Shown one piece after another: positions 10,103 to 19,599 of a stretch of DNA of 64,000 nucleotides (its first letter is position 1; every line of letters starts with the position of its first letter). The notes beneath the pieces are model-generated. The model saw only the letters and a program-made list of their open reading frames with translations, was not told the origin of the DNA and ran no database searches. This DNA comes from JAZPYZ01 sp045544455 (GTDB lineage: Bacteria > Bacillota > Clostridia > Oscillospirales > Acutalibacteraceae), in assembly GCA_045544455.1 (NCBI GenBank), contig JAZPYZ010000008.1:1-64000 (forward strand), read 5' to 3'. A program made the translations under genes and the position numbers.

Positions 10103-10903
10103 TCAACCCATTAACTGAATACAATGGGCTGGACAGGCTTCGACGCATTTGCCGCATCGCACGCACGCTTCATAATCGATCGTCGCGATGCCGTTTTGCA
10201 AAATAATGGCGTTGTGTTCGCACACTCGGGTGCATTTGCCGCACGCGAAACACGCTTGATCGCATACCGCGCGTGCCGCCTTGCCGACATCGCCGTTCCG
10301 GCACAATACCACGGCACAATCCGGAATATCCGGCACCAGTTGTAGAATATCGCGCGGACATACGTTCACACACATACCGCAAGCCGTACACAGGCTGGTA
10401 TCAACCTTGGCGACACCGTCCTCGATGCGAATGCCGCCAAAGGAACACACTTTGACACAGTCGCCGAGTCCAACGCAGGAAAAGCGACATTCTTTCGGAC
10501 CGCCGGCCAGCGTAACCGCGAGCGAACAACTGGTGTATTCATCGTATTCGTAACGGCTTTTTGCATGGTCACACGTGCCGCGACACATTGCTTTTGCGAC
10601 CTTCTTTTCTCCGATAGGTGCTTCAATACCCATGATTTTACCGATCGCTTGCGCCGCTTCGCTGCCGCCGGGCGGACATCCGTCGATTTTAGCGTTGCCC
10701 TCAACCACCGATTCGGCAAAGGCGTCACACCCGGCAAAACCGCAGGCACCGCAGTTGGCACCGCCTAAACAGCATCGCACTTGTTGTACCCGTTCGTCGG
10801 TTGGTACAAAGAATTTTTTATCCGCTAAACTTAAAATAACGCCGAAGATGACACCCAGTGCCAACAATACACCGGCGGCGATGAGAATAGCCATCCAATC
10901 CAT
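10103..10903 (-). CDS. rnfB: RnfB, ferredoxin-interacting subunit of the Rnf complex
   Basis: The 266-residue protein starts with one transmembrane helix. A 4Fe-4S motif follows (CCLGGANCGACGFAGC, about residues 43-58), then several cysteine clusters including CTACGMCVNVCP, CFACGKCTRVC and CVRCGKCVEACP. RnfB takes electrons from reduced ferredoxin at the cytoplasmic face and passes them to the membrane subunits. It is the last gene of the rnf operon, 12 nt after rnfA. Confidence 0.95.
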   Translation of the reverse strand: MDWMAILIAAGVLLALGVIFGVILSLADKKFFVPTDERVQQVRCCLGGANCGACGFAGCDAFAESVVEGNAKIDGCPPGGSEAAQAIGKIMGIEAPIGEKKVAKAMCRGTCDHAKSRYEYDEYTSCSLAVTLAGGPKECRFSCVGLGDCVKVCSFGGIRIEDGVAKVDTSLCTACGMCVNVCPRDILQLVPDIPDCAVVLCRNGDVGKAARAVCDQACFACGKCTRVCEHNAIILQNGIATIDYEACVRCGKCVEACPAHCIQLMG

Positions 10904-10915
10904 GTATGTACCTCC

Positions 10916-11503
10916 TTATCCGCCAAGTCCCGAGAAACCCATAAAGGCGATCGACATCAAGCCGGCAATGACCAACGAGATGGGGAATCCACGCATCGAT
11001 TTCGGAACTTTGGAATTTTCTAAACGGGTGCGTACGCCGGCCATCAACATCATGGCGAGCATAAACCCAAGTGAACTGAACAAGCCGTTGAGTACCGAAT
11101 ACAGAAGATTGTATCCTTCGGTGATGTTGAGCAACGCAATACCCAACACCGCGCAGTTGGTGGTAATCAGCGGCAGATAAATGCCGAGCGATTTATACAG
11201 CGACGGGCTCATCTTTTTGATGAACATTTCCACCAACTGTACCAGACTCGCAATAACCAAAATAAAGCAGATGGTATTAAGATACTCCAATCCGTTGGGT
11301 AACAACACCAAGTCATACACCAAATAGGTGAATGCAGAGGATAACGTGATAACAAAGGTAACCGCCGCGCTCATACCAAACGCCGTATCGAGTTTACCCG
11401 ATACACCGAGGAACGGGCAGATGCCGAGAAAACGAGAGAAGATCAGGTTGGAACTTAAAATGCAACCAACCATAAACAAGAGAATGTTCGGAGATTCCGT
11501 CAT
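10916..11503 (-). CDS. rnfA: RnfA, integral membrane subunit of the Rnf complex
   Basis: The 195-residue, six-helix membrane protein has the RnfA/NqrE family signature (SNLIFSRFLGICPFLG near the N-terminus and ITTNCAVLGIAL near the middle). Together with RnfE it forms the inverted-topology pair that holds an Fe-S cluster at the interface and conducts electrons across the membrane. Its start overlaps the rnfE stop by 4 nt, so translation is coupled. Confidence 0.95.
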   Translation of the reverse strand: MTESPNILLFMVGCILSSNLIFSRFLGICPFLGVSGKLDTAFGMSAAVTFVITLSSAFTYLVYDLVLLPNGLEYLNTICFILVIASLVQLVEMFIKKMSPSLYKSLGIYLPLITTNCAVLGIALLNITEGYNLLYSVLNGLFSSLGFMLAMMLMAGVRTRLENSKVPKSMRGFPISLVIAGLMSIAFMGFSGLGG

Positions 11504-12135
11504 GATGCTACATCCTCCTTTTTCTCTTTCTTAGCGGTTCGGTTGGTGAGGATATTCATCAATCCCAGCAACAGACCAAACACGATAAAGCCGCCCGGTG
11601 CCATAACCATGATAAGCATCGGGTTGCTGTCGGCAAACACCGGCAGGCCAAAGATCATACCGGCACCCAACAGTTCGCGAATGGCGCCGATCAAGGTGAT
11701 AGCCAAGGTAAACCCAAGCCCCATTCCCAGTCCGTCCACTGCGGAAGCGACCGGCCCGTTCTTGCTGGCGAATGCTTCGGCACGAGCCAGAATAATGCAA
11801 TTAACCACGATCAATGGAATGAAAATGCCGAGTGATTCGTATAACGAGGGGACAAAGGCTTGCAACAACATCTGCACAATCGTTACGAAGGTACTGATGA
11901 TGACGATAAACGCCGGAATGCGTACCTTGTTCGGGATGAAATTACGTAGCAACGAAATAACCAAGTTGGAGCAAATCAACACGAAGGTAGCGGCCAATCC
12001 CATGCCGATCCCGTTGATGGCACTGGTGGTAACCGCGAGGGTGGGGCAGGTGCCGAGCACCAGACGGAAGGTCGGGTTTTCGTGCAGGATACCGTTTAAG
12101 AAAACGTACGATAATTTCGTTTTATTCTGTGCCAC
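11500..12135 (-). CDS. rnfE: RnfE, integral membrane subunit of the Rnf complex
   Basis: This 211-residue six-helix protein is homologous to RnfA and NqrD. It has the family motifs NGILHENPTFRLVLGTCP and VNCIILARAEAF. The C-terminus is a lysine/glutamate tail. It overlaps rnfD by 14 nt upstream and rnfA by 4 nt downstream. It forms the membrane core with RnfA. Confidence 0.95.
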   Translation of the reverse strand: MAQNKTKLSYVFLNGILHENPTFRLVLGTCPTLAVTTSAINGIGMGLAATFVLICSNLVISLLRNFIPNKVRIPAFIVIISTFVTIVQMLLQAFVPSLYESLGIFIPLIVVNCIILARAEAFASKNGPVASAVDGLGMGLGFTLAITLIGAIRELLGAGMIFGLPVFADSNPMLIMVMAPGGFIVFGLLLGLMNILTNRTAKKEKKEDVAS

Positions 12136-13048
12136 GCGATTTCACCTCCCCGTAGGTTTTGTTTTTAAAGATACGGTCTAACAACGGTGTAGCGATATTC
12201 ATCAGCAGGATTGCATAGGTGACACCTTCCGGATAAGCACCAAACTGCCGAATCACCACGATGATGATACCGATACCGATCGCATATACAATTTGTCCTT
12301 TTATGTACATCGGACTGGTGGTGTAGTCGGTTGCCATAAACACCGCACCGAACAACACGCCGCCGGACAATACCGCATATAACGGATCTGCGCCGAGTAA
12401 CCACGAAAGCAGAGCGACCGTACCCACCATAAACACCGGAATTTCCCACCGAATGACACGGGTGATCAGCAAATACACAAATCCGATTACAATCATAATT
12501 TTGCTGACTTCACCGATACAACCGGCCACATTACCGAACAGCAGGTCCGGAATGGTAGCGGTTTGGGTAGCCAGCGGTGTAGCGGTGGTGACGGTATCGA
12601 CAGATAATAGATTGTTGACCGGTTGCGAAAACGCCGTCATATAGGTCGGCCACGAGGCTAACAACACTGCTCGGGCGGTGAGCGCCGGGTTCATAAAGTT
12701 GTCGCCAATACCGCCAAATAACTGTTTGACCAACAGGATGGCGATAAAACTGCCGAGGATCGGTAACCACCACGGTGCGGTGGACGGTAGGTTGAGACCA
12801 AGCATCAACCCGGTTACTGCCGCCGAACCGTCGGATACGGTGATTGGTTGTTTGGCAAGACGTTGCCACAGATATTCCGCCGCTATGGCCGACACGGTGG
12901 ATAACAGTAACACCACGGCGGCATACCATCCAAAGCGGTAGATGCCCATCAACACACAAGGAAGCATCGCGATCATGACATGCCACATGATCCGAGACGT
13001 GGTCGTCTTATCATGGATGTGCGGTGCAAAACTAACACGCAAACTCAT
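12122..13048 (-). CDS. rnfD: RnfD, flavinylated membrane subunit of the Rnf complex
   Basis: The 308-residue multi-pass protein contains GDNFMNPALTARAVLLASWP, a hallmark of RnfD/NqrB, and the likely FMN-threonine site VTTATPLA at about residues 155-165. RnfD carries covalent FMN attached by ApbE, whose gene lies in this operon. The start has an aggaggcac site and overlaps the rnfC stop by 4 nt. Confidence 0.95.
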   Translation of the reverse strand: MSLRVSFAPHIHDKTTTSRIMWHVMIAMLPCVLMGIYRFGWYAAVVLLLSTVSAIAAEYLWQRLAKQPITVSDGSAAVTGLMLGLNLPSTAPWWLPILGSFIAILLVKQLFGGIGDNFMNPALTARAVLLASWPTYMTAFSQPVNNLLSVDTVTTATPLATQTATIPDLLFGNVAGCIGEVSKIMIVIGFVYLLITRVIRWEIPVFMVGTVALLSWLLGADPLYAVLSGGVLFGAVFMATDYTTSPMYIKGQIVYAIGIGIIIVVIRQFGAYPEGVTYAILLMNIATPLLDRIFKNKTYGEVKSRGTE

Positions 13049-14367
13049 TTTTGTGCCTCCTTTTTCTTCATCGCAATGTAGCGATCTTTGGCATCTTTAA
13101 AGGTGGCGGTCAATCGTCGATTGGCAGGACACACATACGAACAACAACCGCATACGATGCATTTCATCAGATGCTCGTCGGCCGCTTTTTGCAAGTCGCC
13201 TGTATCACAAAGAGGTTTGAGCAGATACGGGTTTAATCGAATGGGGCAGACGTTTACGCACCGTCCGCATCGAATACACGCCGATTCATCCGGCACGTCG
13301 CCTTGTTCTTCCGACATCAACACGATCCCGCCGGAGGCTTTTGTGATCGGGATGGTGTCGTCGGGTGCGGCCGCGCCGGTCATACCGCCGCCAAGCACGA
13401 TTTTCCCAAGCGGCACCTTGCTGCCACCACACGCTTCAATGGCGTCGGCGACCGAGGTGCCGATTCGCAAACGCAGATTGGACGGTTGGACAACGGCTCC
13501 GGTCACCGTGGTAATACGCGAAATCAGTGGTTTGCCGTCGATAATCGCATCCGCAATAGCGGCGGCCGAGGCTACGTTGATGACGACGGTTCCGATATCA
13601 ATCGGTAACCGACCGTCCGGGATTTGCCGTCCGGTGATGGTGGCAACGAGTTGTTTTTCACCGCCCATGGGATATTTGGTTTTCAGAGCTACCACTTCTA
13701 TGTTCGGATAGGCGGCTGTCGCGGCGCGTACCGCCGCGAGCGCCTCGGGTTTGTTATCTTCGATGGCGATAACACCACGATCCACCGGAATAGCACGCAT
13801 GACCGCCCGTAAACCGGCCACGATCCGTTCGGGCTGTTCGCGCATCAGTCGATCGTCGGCGGTGAGGTAGGTTTCGCATTCCGCCCCGTTAACGATAGCT
13901 ACGTCACAATGTTTCCCGTCCGGTACGTTCAGTTTAATGTGGGTGGGGAAGGCGGCACCGCCCATGCCGCAGATGCCGGCTTCACGAATGGCCGGCAAAA
14001 TCAGCGAGGGATCAACTGTTTCCACGTCCCCAAGCGGATGCAGTTCACACCATTCATCTTGTCCGTCGCTTTGAATGGTAACGCATACAACCTGTTTGCC
14101 GCCCAGTAACATCCGCGGTTGTATCGATACTACGTCGCCGGATACGCTGGCGTGTACCGGTAATCCGAGCGCGCCGACCGGTGTGCCGATCACTTGACCG
14201 AGCAACACGTGATCGCCAACCGATACACACGGTTCACTTTCTGCGCCAAGATGCATACTCATCGGGATGCACACTTGGTTCACTACAACGTCGCGCACGG
14301 CTTGGTCCCGTGTCGCTTGTTTCGCGGTGTTCGGATGAATACCGCCGCGAAAAGTTTTGAGTTTCAT
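13045..14367 (-). CDS. rnfC: RnfC, NADH-binding subunit of the Rnf complex
   Basis: The 440-residue soluble subunit has the N-terminal RnfC barrel-sandwich region (FRGGIHP), a NuoF-like NAD/FMN-binding core with GICGMGGAAFPTH, and two C-terminal 4Fe-4S motifs (CIRCGRCVNVCP, CIVCGCCSYVCP). It is the site of NAD+ reduction. The ATG at 14367 has a ggaggaac site. An upstream in-frame extension of 28 codons runs into apbE and is rejected. Confidence 0.95.
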   Translation of the reverse strand: MKLKTFRGGIHPNTAKQATRDQAVRDVVVNQVCIPMSMHLGAESEPCVSVGDHVLLGQVIGTPVGALGLPVHASVSGDVVSIQPRMLLGGKQVVCVTIQSDGQDEWCELHPLGDVETVDPSLILPAIREAGICGMGGAAFPTHIKLNVPDGKHCDVAIVNGAECETYLTADDRLMREQPERIVAGLRAVMRAIPVDRGVIAIEDNKPEALAAVRAATAAYPNIEVVALKTKYPMGGEKQLVATITGRQIPDGRLPIDIGTVVINVASAAAIADAIIDGKPLISRITTVTGAVVQPSNLRLRIGTSVADAIEACGGSKVPLGKIVLGGGMTGAAAPDDTIPITKASGGIVLMSEEQGDVPDESACIRCGRCVNVCPIRLNPYLLKPLCDTGDLQKAADEHLMKCIVCGCCSYVCPANRRLTATFKDAKDRYIAMKKKEAQK

Positions 14368-14381
14368 GGTAGTTCCTCCAT

Positions 14382-15386
14382 TCAGTAGGATAGGGTATAT
14401 CGCTCTTCCAGTCCTTCGGAATAGTAAATGTCTCCGTTTTTCGTGACCCATACAGCATCGATGCCGTCGGTTTGGTTGATCAGTGCTCGACTTTTCTCGA
14501 GTCCCATGGCCATACAGGCGGTGCTATATCCGTCTCCGTCGACCGAGTGTTCGCTGAGAATGGTGACCGAAGCCAGTTCATTATCGCACGGGTACCCGGT
14601 ATCGGGATCAAGAATGTGATGATAGGTTTTTCCGTCCTGTTCGAAACACCGTTCGTAAATACCGGACGTTACCACCGAACAGTCGCTGACCGATAGTGTG
14701 AGCAACAGTTCACCGCGTGATTTGTCCGGATCCTGAATCCCGACGGTGTATGGGGTACCATCCGGTTTGTCGCCAATACATAAAATGTTGCCGCCCAAAT
14801 CGATGATACCGTGTTCTACGCCGTTATCCAGCAAAAACGCTTTGATCTCGTCGGCGATAAATCCTTTGGCAATCGCGCCAAGGTCTAGGCGCGTATCGTC
14901 GCGGTCGAACGTGACGGTTTGTCCATCAATCGACAGGTGTTCGTACCCAACAGAGAGCAACGCCGCTTTGATCGCCTCGCTATCCGGCCGAATCGGTGAT
15001 GAGGATGAGAAATTCCACAATGCTGCGATCGGTTCAATCGTGATATCGAATCGACCGCCCGACAGGTTGCTGAATGACAGTGCTTTTTCAAGCAAGCGAG
15101 CGGTGTCGGCCGATACCGTATCAATTTTGCGCGCGTTGAGCCGTGCAATTTCACTGGATTCTACCGTGCGGCTTAATCGTTGCTCATACGTTTCGATGCG
15201 TTCAAAACATTCGTCTAACAACGCTTGTTGTGCCGGATCGTACAACGTAATGGTGATAAACGTGTTAAGCAAAAAGCGGTTGCCGGATATCGGTTCGGGT
15301 TTGCTTGTCGATTGACAAGCGGTCTGAATCACCATCCCAATCGCGAGACAAACCGCCATCGCCGTTCGCCATATGCGTGTTTTCAT
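14382..15386 (-). CDS. apbE: ApbE-family FAD:protein FMN transferase lipoprotein
   Basis: The 334-residue protein begins with a lipoprotein signal (cleavage before Cys in IQTAC, about residue 24). The ApbE fold follows, with LDLGAIAKGFIADEI and the C-terminal DGYSTACMAMG. ApbE transfers FMN from FAD to threonine residues of exported or periplasm-facing proteins. Within the rnf operon its likely substrates are RnfG and RnfD. The ATG at 15386 is preferred over one twelve codons upstream because it starts the signal peptide directly. Confidence 0.93.
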   Translation of the reverse strand: MKTRIWRTAMAVCLAIGMVIQTACQSTSKPEPISGNRFLLNTFITITLYDPAQQALLDECFERIETYEQRLSRTVESSEIARLNARKIDTVSADTARLLEKALSFSNLSGGRFDITIEPIAALWNFSSSSPIRPDSEAIKAALLSVGYEHLSIDGQTVTFDRDDTRLDLGAIAKGFIADEIKAFLLDNGVEHGIIDLGGNILCIGDKPDGTPYTVGIQDPDKSRGELLLTLSVSDCSVVTSGIYERCFEQDGKTYHHILDPDTGYPCDNELASVTILSEHSVDGDGYSTACMAMGLEKSRALINQTDGIDAVWVTKNGDIYYSEGLEERYTLSY

Positions 15387-15387
15387 A

Positions 15388-15918
15388 TTATAACAAGGTG
15401 GCCACAAAGTCGGCCATTTCATTCACACCGTTTACTACGGCGGTCGAAGTAATGGTCGCTTGGGTGATGGCGTCAACCGATTGGTTCAGCACGATCGGGG
15501 CGGTTTGCCCGATAAACTGATTGGTGAAGGCTGGTTCTTTTGCCTTGGCACCCAGTCCCGACGTTTCGGAGAAGTTGGCGCCGCCGACCGAAATACCGGT
15601 ACATACGCCTTCGGTATCAAAACCGGCAATGATCTCCACTTCGCCGCCGTATCCTTTGACGGTGATCTGCGCCACGTACCCGACCGTTTCATCACCTTTG
15701 GTACCGACGAACGCGTTATCCAACGTGTCGGGCAGATCGTTGATTTCGGTAAAGGTGTCGGCCGTCGATAGCAACGATTGGCGCGCTTGTTCGGCTGCTT
15801 GCGCCGATGCTTCGGCGATTTTCGGCGCGGTAATGTCGTTGGTCATGCCCAATAACAAACCGGCCGCCAACGCAATAATGCCGAGCACCAACCAAGCAGG
15901 AATCGATTTCACTTTCAT
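15388..15918 (-). CDS. rnfG: RnfG, covalently flavinylated subunit of the Rnf complex
   Basis: The 176-residue protein has one N-terminal membrane helix followed by an FMN-binding domain facing outside. The flavinylation motif near residue 155 reads DAITQATITS. The FMN would attach to the Thr of QAT. The usual family motif has Gly where this protein has Gln. The ATG at 15918 is placed by an aaggaggg site. The apbE start is 1 nt beyond its stop. It is separated from rnfC-D-E-A-B by apbE, unlike the common C-D-G-E-A-B order. Confidence 0.92.
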   Translation of the reverse strand: MKVKSIPAWLVLGIIALAAGLLLGMTNDITAPKIAEASAQAAEQARQSLLSTADTFTEINDLPDTLDNAFVGTKGDETVGYVAQITVKGYGGEVEIIAGFDTEGVCTGISVGGANFSETSGLGAKAKEPAFTNQFIGQTAPIVLNQSVDAITQATITSTAVVNGVNEMADFVATLL

Positions 15919-15934
15919 ATAAACCCTCCTTAAA

Positions 15935-16447
15935 TCAACCGGCATGGGTATGCCGTAAGGTGTGTAATACCAGTTTGGCTAACGTGCCGGTCAAGATACC
16001 GGTCACAATAGCGGATATCAACAAGATTGGCAGATAGGCCAGTACGGCGCGGGATTGAACCAACACGCACGCGACGGTAATCTGCCCGATGTTGTGAAAA
16101 ACGGCGCCGACAATGCTGACACCGATGACGCTGAAATGCGGAATGCGTTTTAAAATGATCATAGCGATCAAACTGAAAATACCACCCACTAAACTGTACA
16201 GAAAGCCGGTAAATCCGGCAAACAAAACCGCGGCAATCGTTACCCGTGCAAGCATCAACCCGACCGTGGACGGGATATCCAGCCAGTATAGCGCGTAGAG
16301 TAACACCGTGTTAGCTAGTCCGAGTTTTACGCCGTATAATCCCGGTGCGATGGGGATGAACCGTTCTACCCACGCCAGTGCCAGTGCTAAAGCAAGCAGT
16401 ATGCCGAGCAAAGCGACTTGGCGTGCGTTTATGATGCGTTTTCCCAT
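15935..16447 (-). CDS. Gx transporter family protein (heptaprenyl diphosphate synthase component I-like)
   Basis: The 170-residue hydrophobic protein has about five membrane segments. It matches the Gx transporter family, often labelled heptaprenyl diphosphate synthase component I, with WVERFIPIAPGLYGVKLGLANTV near the N-terminus. Its role is not established. Repeated placement next to NusG-II and FMN-binding proteins suggests service to flavoprotein or quinone electron transfer. It overlaps the upstream NusG-II gene by 19 nt. Confidence 0.8.
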   Translation of the reverse strand: MGKRIINARQVALLGILLALALALAWVERFIPIAPGLYGVKLGLANTVLLYALYWLDIPSTVGLMLARVTIAAVLFAGFTGFLYSLVGGIFSLIAMIILKRIPHFSVIGVSIVGAVFHNIGQITVACVLVQSRAVLAYLPILLISAIVTGILTGTLAKLVLHTLRHTHAG

Positions 16448-16794
16448 ACGACCTCCACAGATACGCGATTCGGCAGACAGACGATCCAGTTGTTCGATAA
16501 CACGGTACCGCTGTTTTTCGGTGTCAGAACGCCTTGTTCTACACAGTTTTGGTTGGGGCAGGTGGCGTATGCCATCGAAACCCCATCGGTTGAAATGTGA
16601 ACGATGTTAACGCTACCGTCCGGTTGGGCGATTTCTACATCGGTGGTTTGGTCCAGCGACACGGTTTGATACAACTCGCCATCCAGATAAATGCGGGCGT
16701 ATCCGGCATCTGATCGAAGCAGCCAGGCGGCGATTGCACAAACGGCCGCTAACACCACGATGCCGCCGATGATCCAAAAATCGTGTTTTTTCAT
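16429..16794 (-). CDS. NusG domain II-containing small membrane-anchored protein
   Basis: The 121-residue protein has an N-terminal membrane anchor (residues 8-27) and an extracytoplasmic NusG-II domain that includes the CPNQNCV segment and a C-terminal NNWIVCLPNRV. Such proteins commonly precede Gx transporter genes in Clostridia, and their biochemical role is unknown. As the first gene of this rnf operon, it may help maturation or flavin delivery. That role is inference. Confidence 0.8.
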   Translation of the reverse strand: MKKHDFWIIGGIVVLAAVCAIAAWLLRSDAGYARIYLDGELYQTVSLDQTTDVEIAQPDGSVNIVHISTDGVSMAYATCPNQNCVEQGVLTPKNSGTVLSNNWIVCLPNRVSVEVVWENAS

Positions 16795-16846
16795 GGTTGA
16801 TAGATCCTTTTAACGGTATGTTTGCATCATTACATAATATATACAA

Positions 16847-16875
16847 ATTATATCGGTTTTCCGTCCAAAAATCAA
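16847..16875 (-). promoter_or_regulatory. Promoter of the rnf operon
   Basis: On the minus strand TTGATT (16870-16875) and TATAAT (16847-16852) are separated by 17 nt. It is the only strong match upstream of the nine-gene rnf operon. Confidence 0.75.
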
Positions 16876-16947
16876 TAGAAAACCCTATCCACTTTTGTAT
16901 AATTTTAGTATAACTTTCAAGAAGCATTTCATAACCGCAATGTGATG

Positions 16948-16976
16948 TTGATTTTTTAAGAATAAAGTGTTATACT
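16948..16976 (+). promoter_or_regulatory. Promoter of asnS
   Basis: TTGATT (16948-16953) and TATACT (16971-16976) have a 17-nt spacer, 32 nt before the asnS start. No T-box leader is visible in the short transcript leader. Confidence 0.75.
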
Positions 16977-17008
16977 AACAGATAATTCGAAAACGAGGAG
17001 AATCAGAG

Positions 17009-18400
17009 ATGGAAAGCGTATCGGTTAGAGAACTATTTCGCAATCGGTCACAGTATGCGGATAAAGCCGTGACTGTGTGCGGTTGGGTGCGCAGTGTGCG
17101 TGGTTCGAAAACGGTTGGATTTATTGCGCTGCATGACGGTACTTTTTTTGAACCGGTGCAGATTGTTTTGGATGAAAATACGCCGCATTTTGCGGAACTG
17201 GTGAAACTGAACGTCGGTACGGCGTTGGTGGTGGAAGGCACCTTGTTGCTGACTCCTGAGGCGTCGCAACCGTTTGAGATTCACGCGACCAACGTGACGG
17301 TGGAAGGGGCGTCCACGCCGGACTATCCGTTGCAGAAGAAACGCCATTCGGTGGAATTTTTGCGTACGATTTCGCATCTGCGTCCGCGTACCAACTTGTT
17401 CCAAGCGGTGTTTCGCGTTCGTTCGTTGGTGGCGTATGCGATCCATAAATTCTTTATGGAACGCGACTTCGTGTATGTTCATACGCCGATCATTACCGCC
17501 AGCGACTGTGAGGGCGCGGGCGAAATGTTCCGCGTGACCACGCTGGATCCGAAAGATCCGCCGTTGACCAAAGAGGGCGAAGTGGATTTTGCGCAAGACT
17601 TTTTCAGTAAACCGGCCAGCCTTACGGTGAGTGGTCAGTTGTATGGTGAAACGTATGCGATGGCGTTCCGTAACATCTACACGTTTGGCCCGACGTTCCG
17701 TGCCGAAAATTCCAACACCACCCGTCACGCAGCGGAATTTTGGATGATCGAACCGGAAATTGCGTTTGCGGATTTAAAAGACGATATGATGTTGGCAGAA
17801 AGCATGTTGAAATACATCATTCGCTACGTGTTGGAACACGCGCCGGAAGAGATGGCGTTCCTCAACAAGTTTGTGGATAACGGCTTGCTCGACCGGTTGA
17901 ACAGTGTGGTATCGTCGGAATTTGCGCAGGTGACTTATACCGAAGCGATCGAACTGCTTAAGGAACACAACGACGAATTTGCCTATCCGGTATCGTGGGG
18001 TTGTGACCTGCAAACCGAACACGAACGGTATCTGACCGAAACCCTGTTCGGCAAACCGGTGTTTGTTACCGACTATCCGAAAGAGATCAAGGCGTTTTAC
18101 ATGAAACTCAACGACGACGGTAAAACCGTTGCCGCGATGGATTGTTTGGTACCGGGTATCGGCGAAATCATCGGCGGTAGCCAGCGTGAAGACGATCTGG
18201 AAAAATTGTCGGCCCGTATCAAGGAACTCGGTATGCAGGAAGAGGATTATGGTTTCTATCTGGATCTGCGCCGTTACGGTTCGGCCCGTCACGCCGGTTT
18301 TGGCCTCGGGTTCGAACGTTGCGTGATGTATTTGACCGGTGTGGCCAATATCCGCGATGTGTTGCCGTTTCCGCGTACCGTCAACAACTGTGATATGTAA
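17009..18400 (+). CDS. asnS: Asparaginyl-tRNA synthetase
   Basis: The 463-residue class IIb synthetase has an N-terminal OB-fold anticodon domain ([14 protein letters not shown]) and a class II catalytic core with motif 2 [13 protein letters not shown] and motif 3 [15 protein letters not shown]. It ends in FPRTVNN, typical for AsnRS. It charges tRNA-Asn in the cytoplasm. The start has an acgaggag site. The neighbouring DUF1653 gene starts 2 nt after its stop. Confidence 0.97.
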   Translation: MESVSVRELFRNRSQYADKAVTVCGWVRSVRGSKTVGFIALHDGTFFEPVQIVLDENTPHFAELVKLNVGTALVVEGTLLLTPEASQPFEIHATNVTVEGASTPDYPLQKKRHSVEFLRTISHLRPRTNLFQAVFRVRSLVAYAIHKFFMERDFVYVHTPIITASDCEGAGEMFRVTTLDPKDPPLTKEGEVDFAQDFFSKPASLTVSGQLYGETYAMAFRNIYTFGPTFRAENSNTTRHAAEFWMIEPEIAFADLKDDMMLAESMLKYIIRYVLEHAPEEMAFLNKFVDNGLLDRLNSVVSSEFAQVTYTEAIELLKEHNDEFAYPVSWGCDLQTEHERYLTETLFGKPVFVTDYPKEIKAFYMKLNDDGKTVAAMDCLVPGIGEIIGGSQREDDLEKLSARIKELGMQEEDYGFYLDLRRYGSARHAGFGLGFERCVMYLTGVANIRDVLPFPRTVNNCDM

Positions 18401-18402
18401 GT

Positions 18403-18618
18403 ATGGAAACAATTAAACTGGGCCGTTGGCGGCATTTTAAAGGCGGCGAATACGACGTGATCGCCATTGCTAAACATTCTGAAACCGAAGAAGATATGGT
18501 GGTATACCGTGCGCGGTACGGTGATCGGTCGGTGTGGGTGCGTCCGGCATCCATGTGGAACGAAACCGTTGAACGGAACGGACAAATCTATCCGCGGTTT
18601 ACCTATATCGGAGAATAA
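18403..18618 (+). CDS. DUF1653 domain protein
   Basis: The 71-residue protein matches the DUF1653 pattern (GRWRHFKGGEYDVIAIAKHS, VVYRARYGD, WVRPASMW). The function is unknown. Proteins of this family are small, soluble and often encoded beside RNA or nucleotide enzymes. It is probably translated by coupling to asnS because no independent ribosome binding site is clear. Confidence 0.85.
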   Translation: METIKLGRWRHFKGGEYDVIAIAKHSETEEDMVVYRARYGDRSVWVRPASMWNETVERNGQIYPRFTYIGE

Positions 18619-18621
18619 AGA

Positions 18622-18655
18622 AAGATCCGACAGAAAATTCTGTCGGATCTTTTTG
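18622..18655. terminator. Bidirectional terminator between DUF1653 gene and PAP2 gene
   Basis: The perfect 11-bp stem agatccgacag / ctgtcggatct has a 6-nt loop, an A-rich 5' flank and a T-rich 3' flank. Confidence 0.9.
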
Positions 18656-18657
18656 TT

Positions 18658-19599
18658 TTATTTTTTTATCTGTTTGGCCAGCTTATCGAATAAGGGGAAG
18701 GTCAGCGGCCACACAATACCGGCAAATACTACGATCACCATATAACGGATCGCATGGGCGATATCGTGACCGTTGCACAACGGCACCAATACGGCTTTCA
18801 GGCCGGCTTTGATCGCCAGTAATCCCACAAAACCCAGCACAGTTTTGATGATCTGAATCCAAATCGGCGCTTCTGTTTTAAAGGACAGATATCGCGAATC
18901 CACAAAATAGACGACCAACAGACCAACCAGTGAACCGAACAGGGTGTAAGCGTTTTTGGTACCGGATGCGAGATTGGCCGCGTCCACGTCTGCCGGGAAG
19001 GCGTAACATTCTACAAACAATAAATAGGCGATCGAAACGACCAACATGGCGGCAATCACCGCGTACATCGCGTTCGGTTTGCGGTCGATCAGGTTAACCA
19101 GCGGATGCAAAACAAACACGAGTGCTGTCGCGATCACAAACGACACACCTACGTCCAGTGGCGTGTGTACCCCGAGATACATCCGCGAGAACGAGACTAG
19201 TGCCAAGATCACAATGGATACGATCCGCACCCCGTTGTGCTTGGTCGATCGCGCCAAGCCACCGAATGTGCCGACCGCGTTTTGGGTATGGCCACTGGGG
19301 AAGGAGTACCCGGTAGCTTCGGCACGGGCGGATTCTACAATGGTGAAATCCGGATCTTTTACCCACGGACGGGGAATGCGAAACCATAGTTTCAGGAATT
19401 GGTTAAGGATGGTGCCGACAAAGCCGACAAACAACAAATAATAGCCTCGTTTTTTACTGACACACCAAAACACCGTCAGCGCGATTAAGATGAAAAAAGT
19501 TTCGCCGCCGAGTTCGGTGATGGTTGCCATGATCCCGTCGAGTACCGGATTACGGATGCTTTCCAACCAATACAGTATGTTCAAAAGGATAACCCCCAT
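18658..19599 (-). CDS. PAP2-family membrane phosphatase
   Basis: This 313-residue multi-pass protein has the three-part phosphatase signature of the PAP2 superfamily: K(x)6RP in KLWFRIPRPW, PSGH, and SRMYLGVHTPLDV. Family members dephosphorylate lipid phosphates such as undecaprenyl or phosphatidate derivatives at the membrane. The C-terminal half adds further membrane helices. The start is uncertain. The ATG at 19599 lies inside maf, and a TTG at 19584 overlaps the maf stop as TTGA. It is the last gene of a four-gene operon. Confidence 0.85.
   Translation of the reverse strand: MGVILLNILYWLESIRNPVLDGIMATITELGGETFFILIALTVFWCVSKKRGYYLLFVGFVGTILNQFLKLWFRIPRPWVKDPDFTIVESARAEATGYSFPSGHTQNAVGTFGGLARSTKHNGVRIVSIVILALVSFSRMYLGVHTPLDVGVSFVIATALVFVLHPLVNLIDRKPNAMYAVIAAMLVVSIAYLLFVECYAFPADVDAANLASGTKNAYTLFGSLVGLLVVYFVDSRYLSFKTEAPIWIQIIKTVLGFVGLLAIKAGLKAVLVPLCNGHDIAHAIRYMVIVVFAGIVWPLTFPLFDKLAKQIKK

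Noticed and set aside
16977..17008. T-box leader for asnS
   Set aside because: The distance from the promoter to the start is only about 30 nt.
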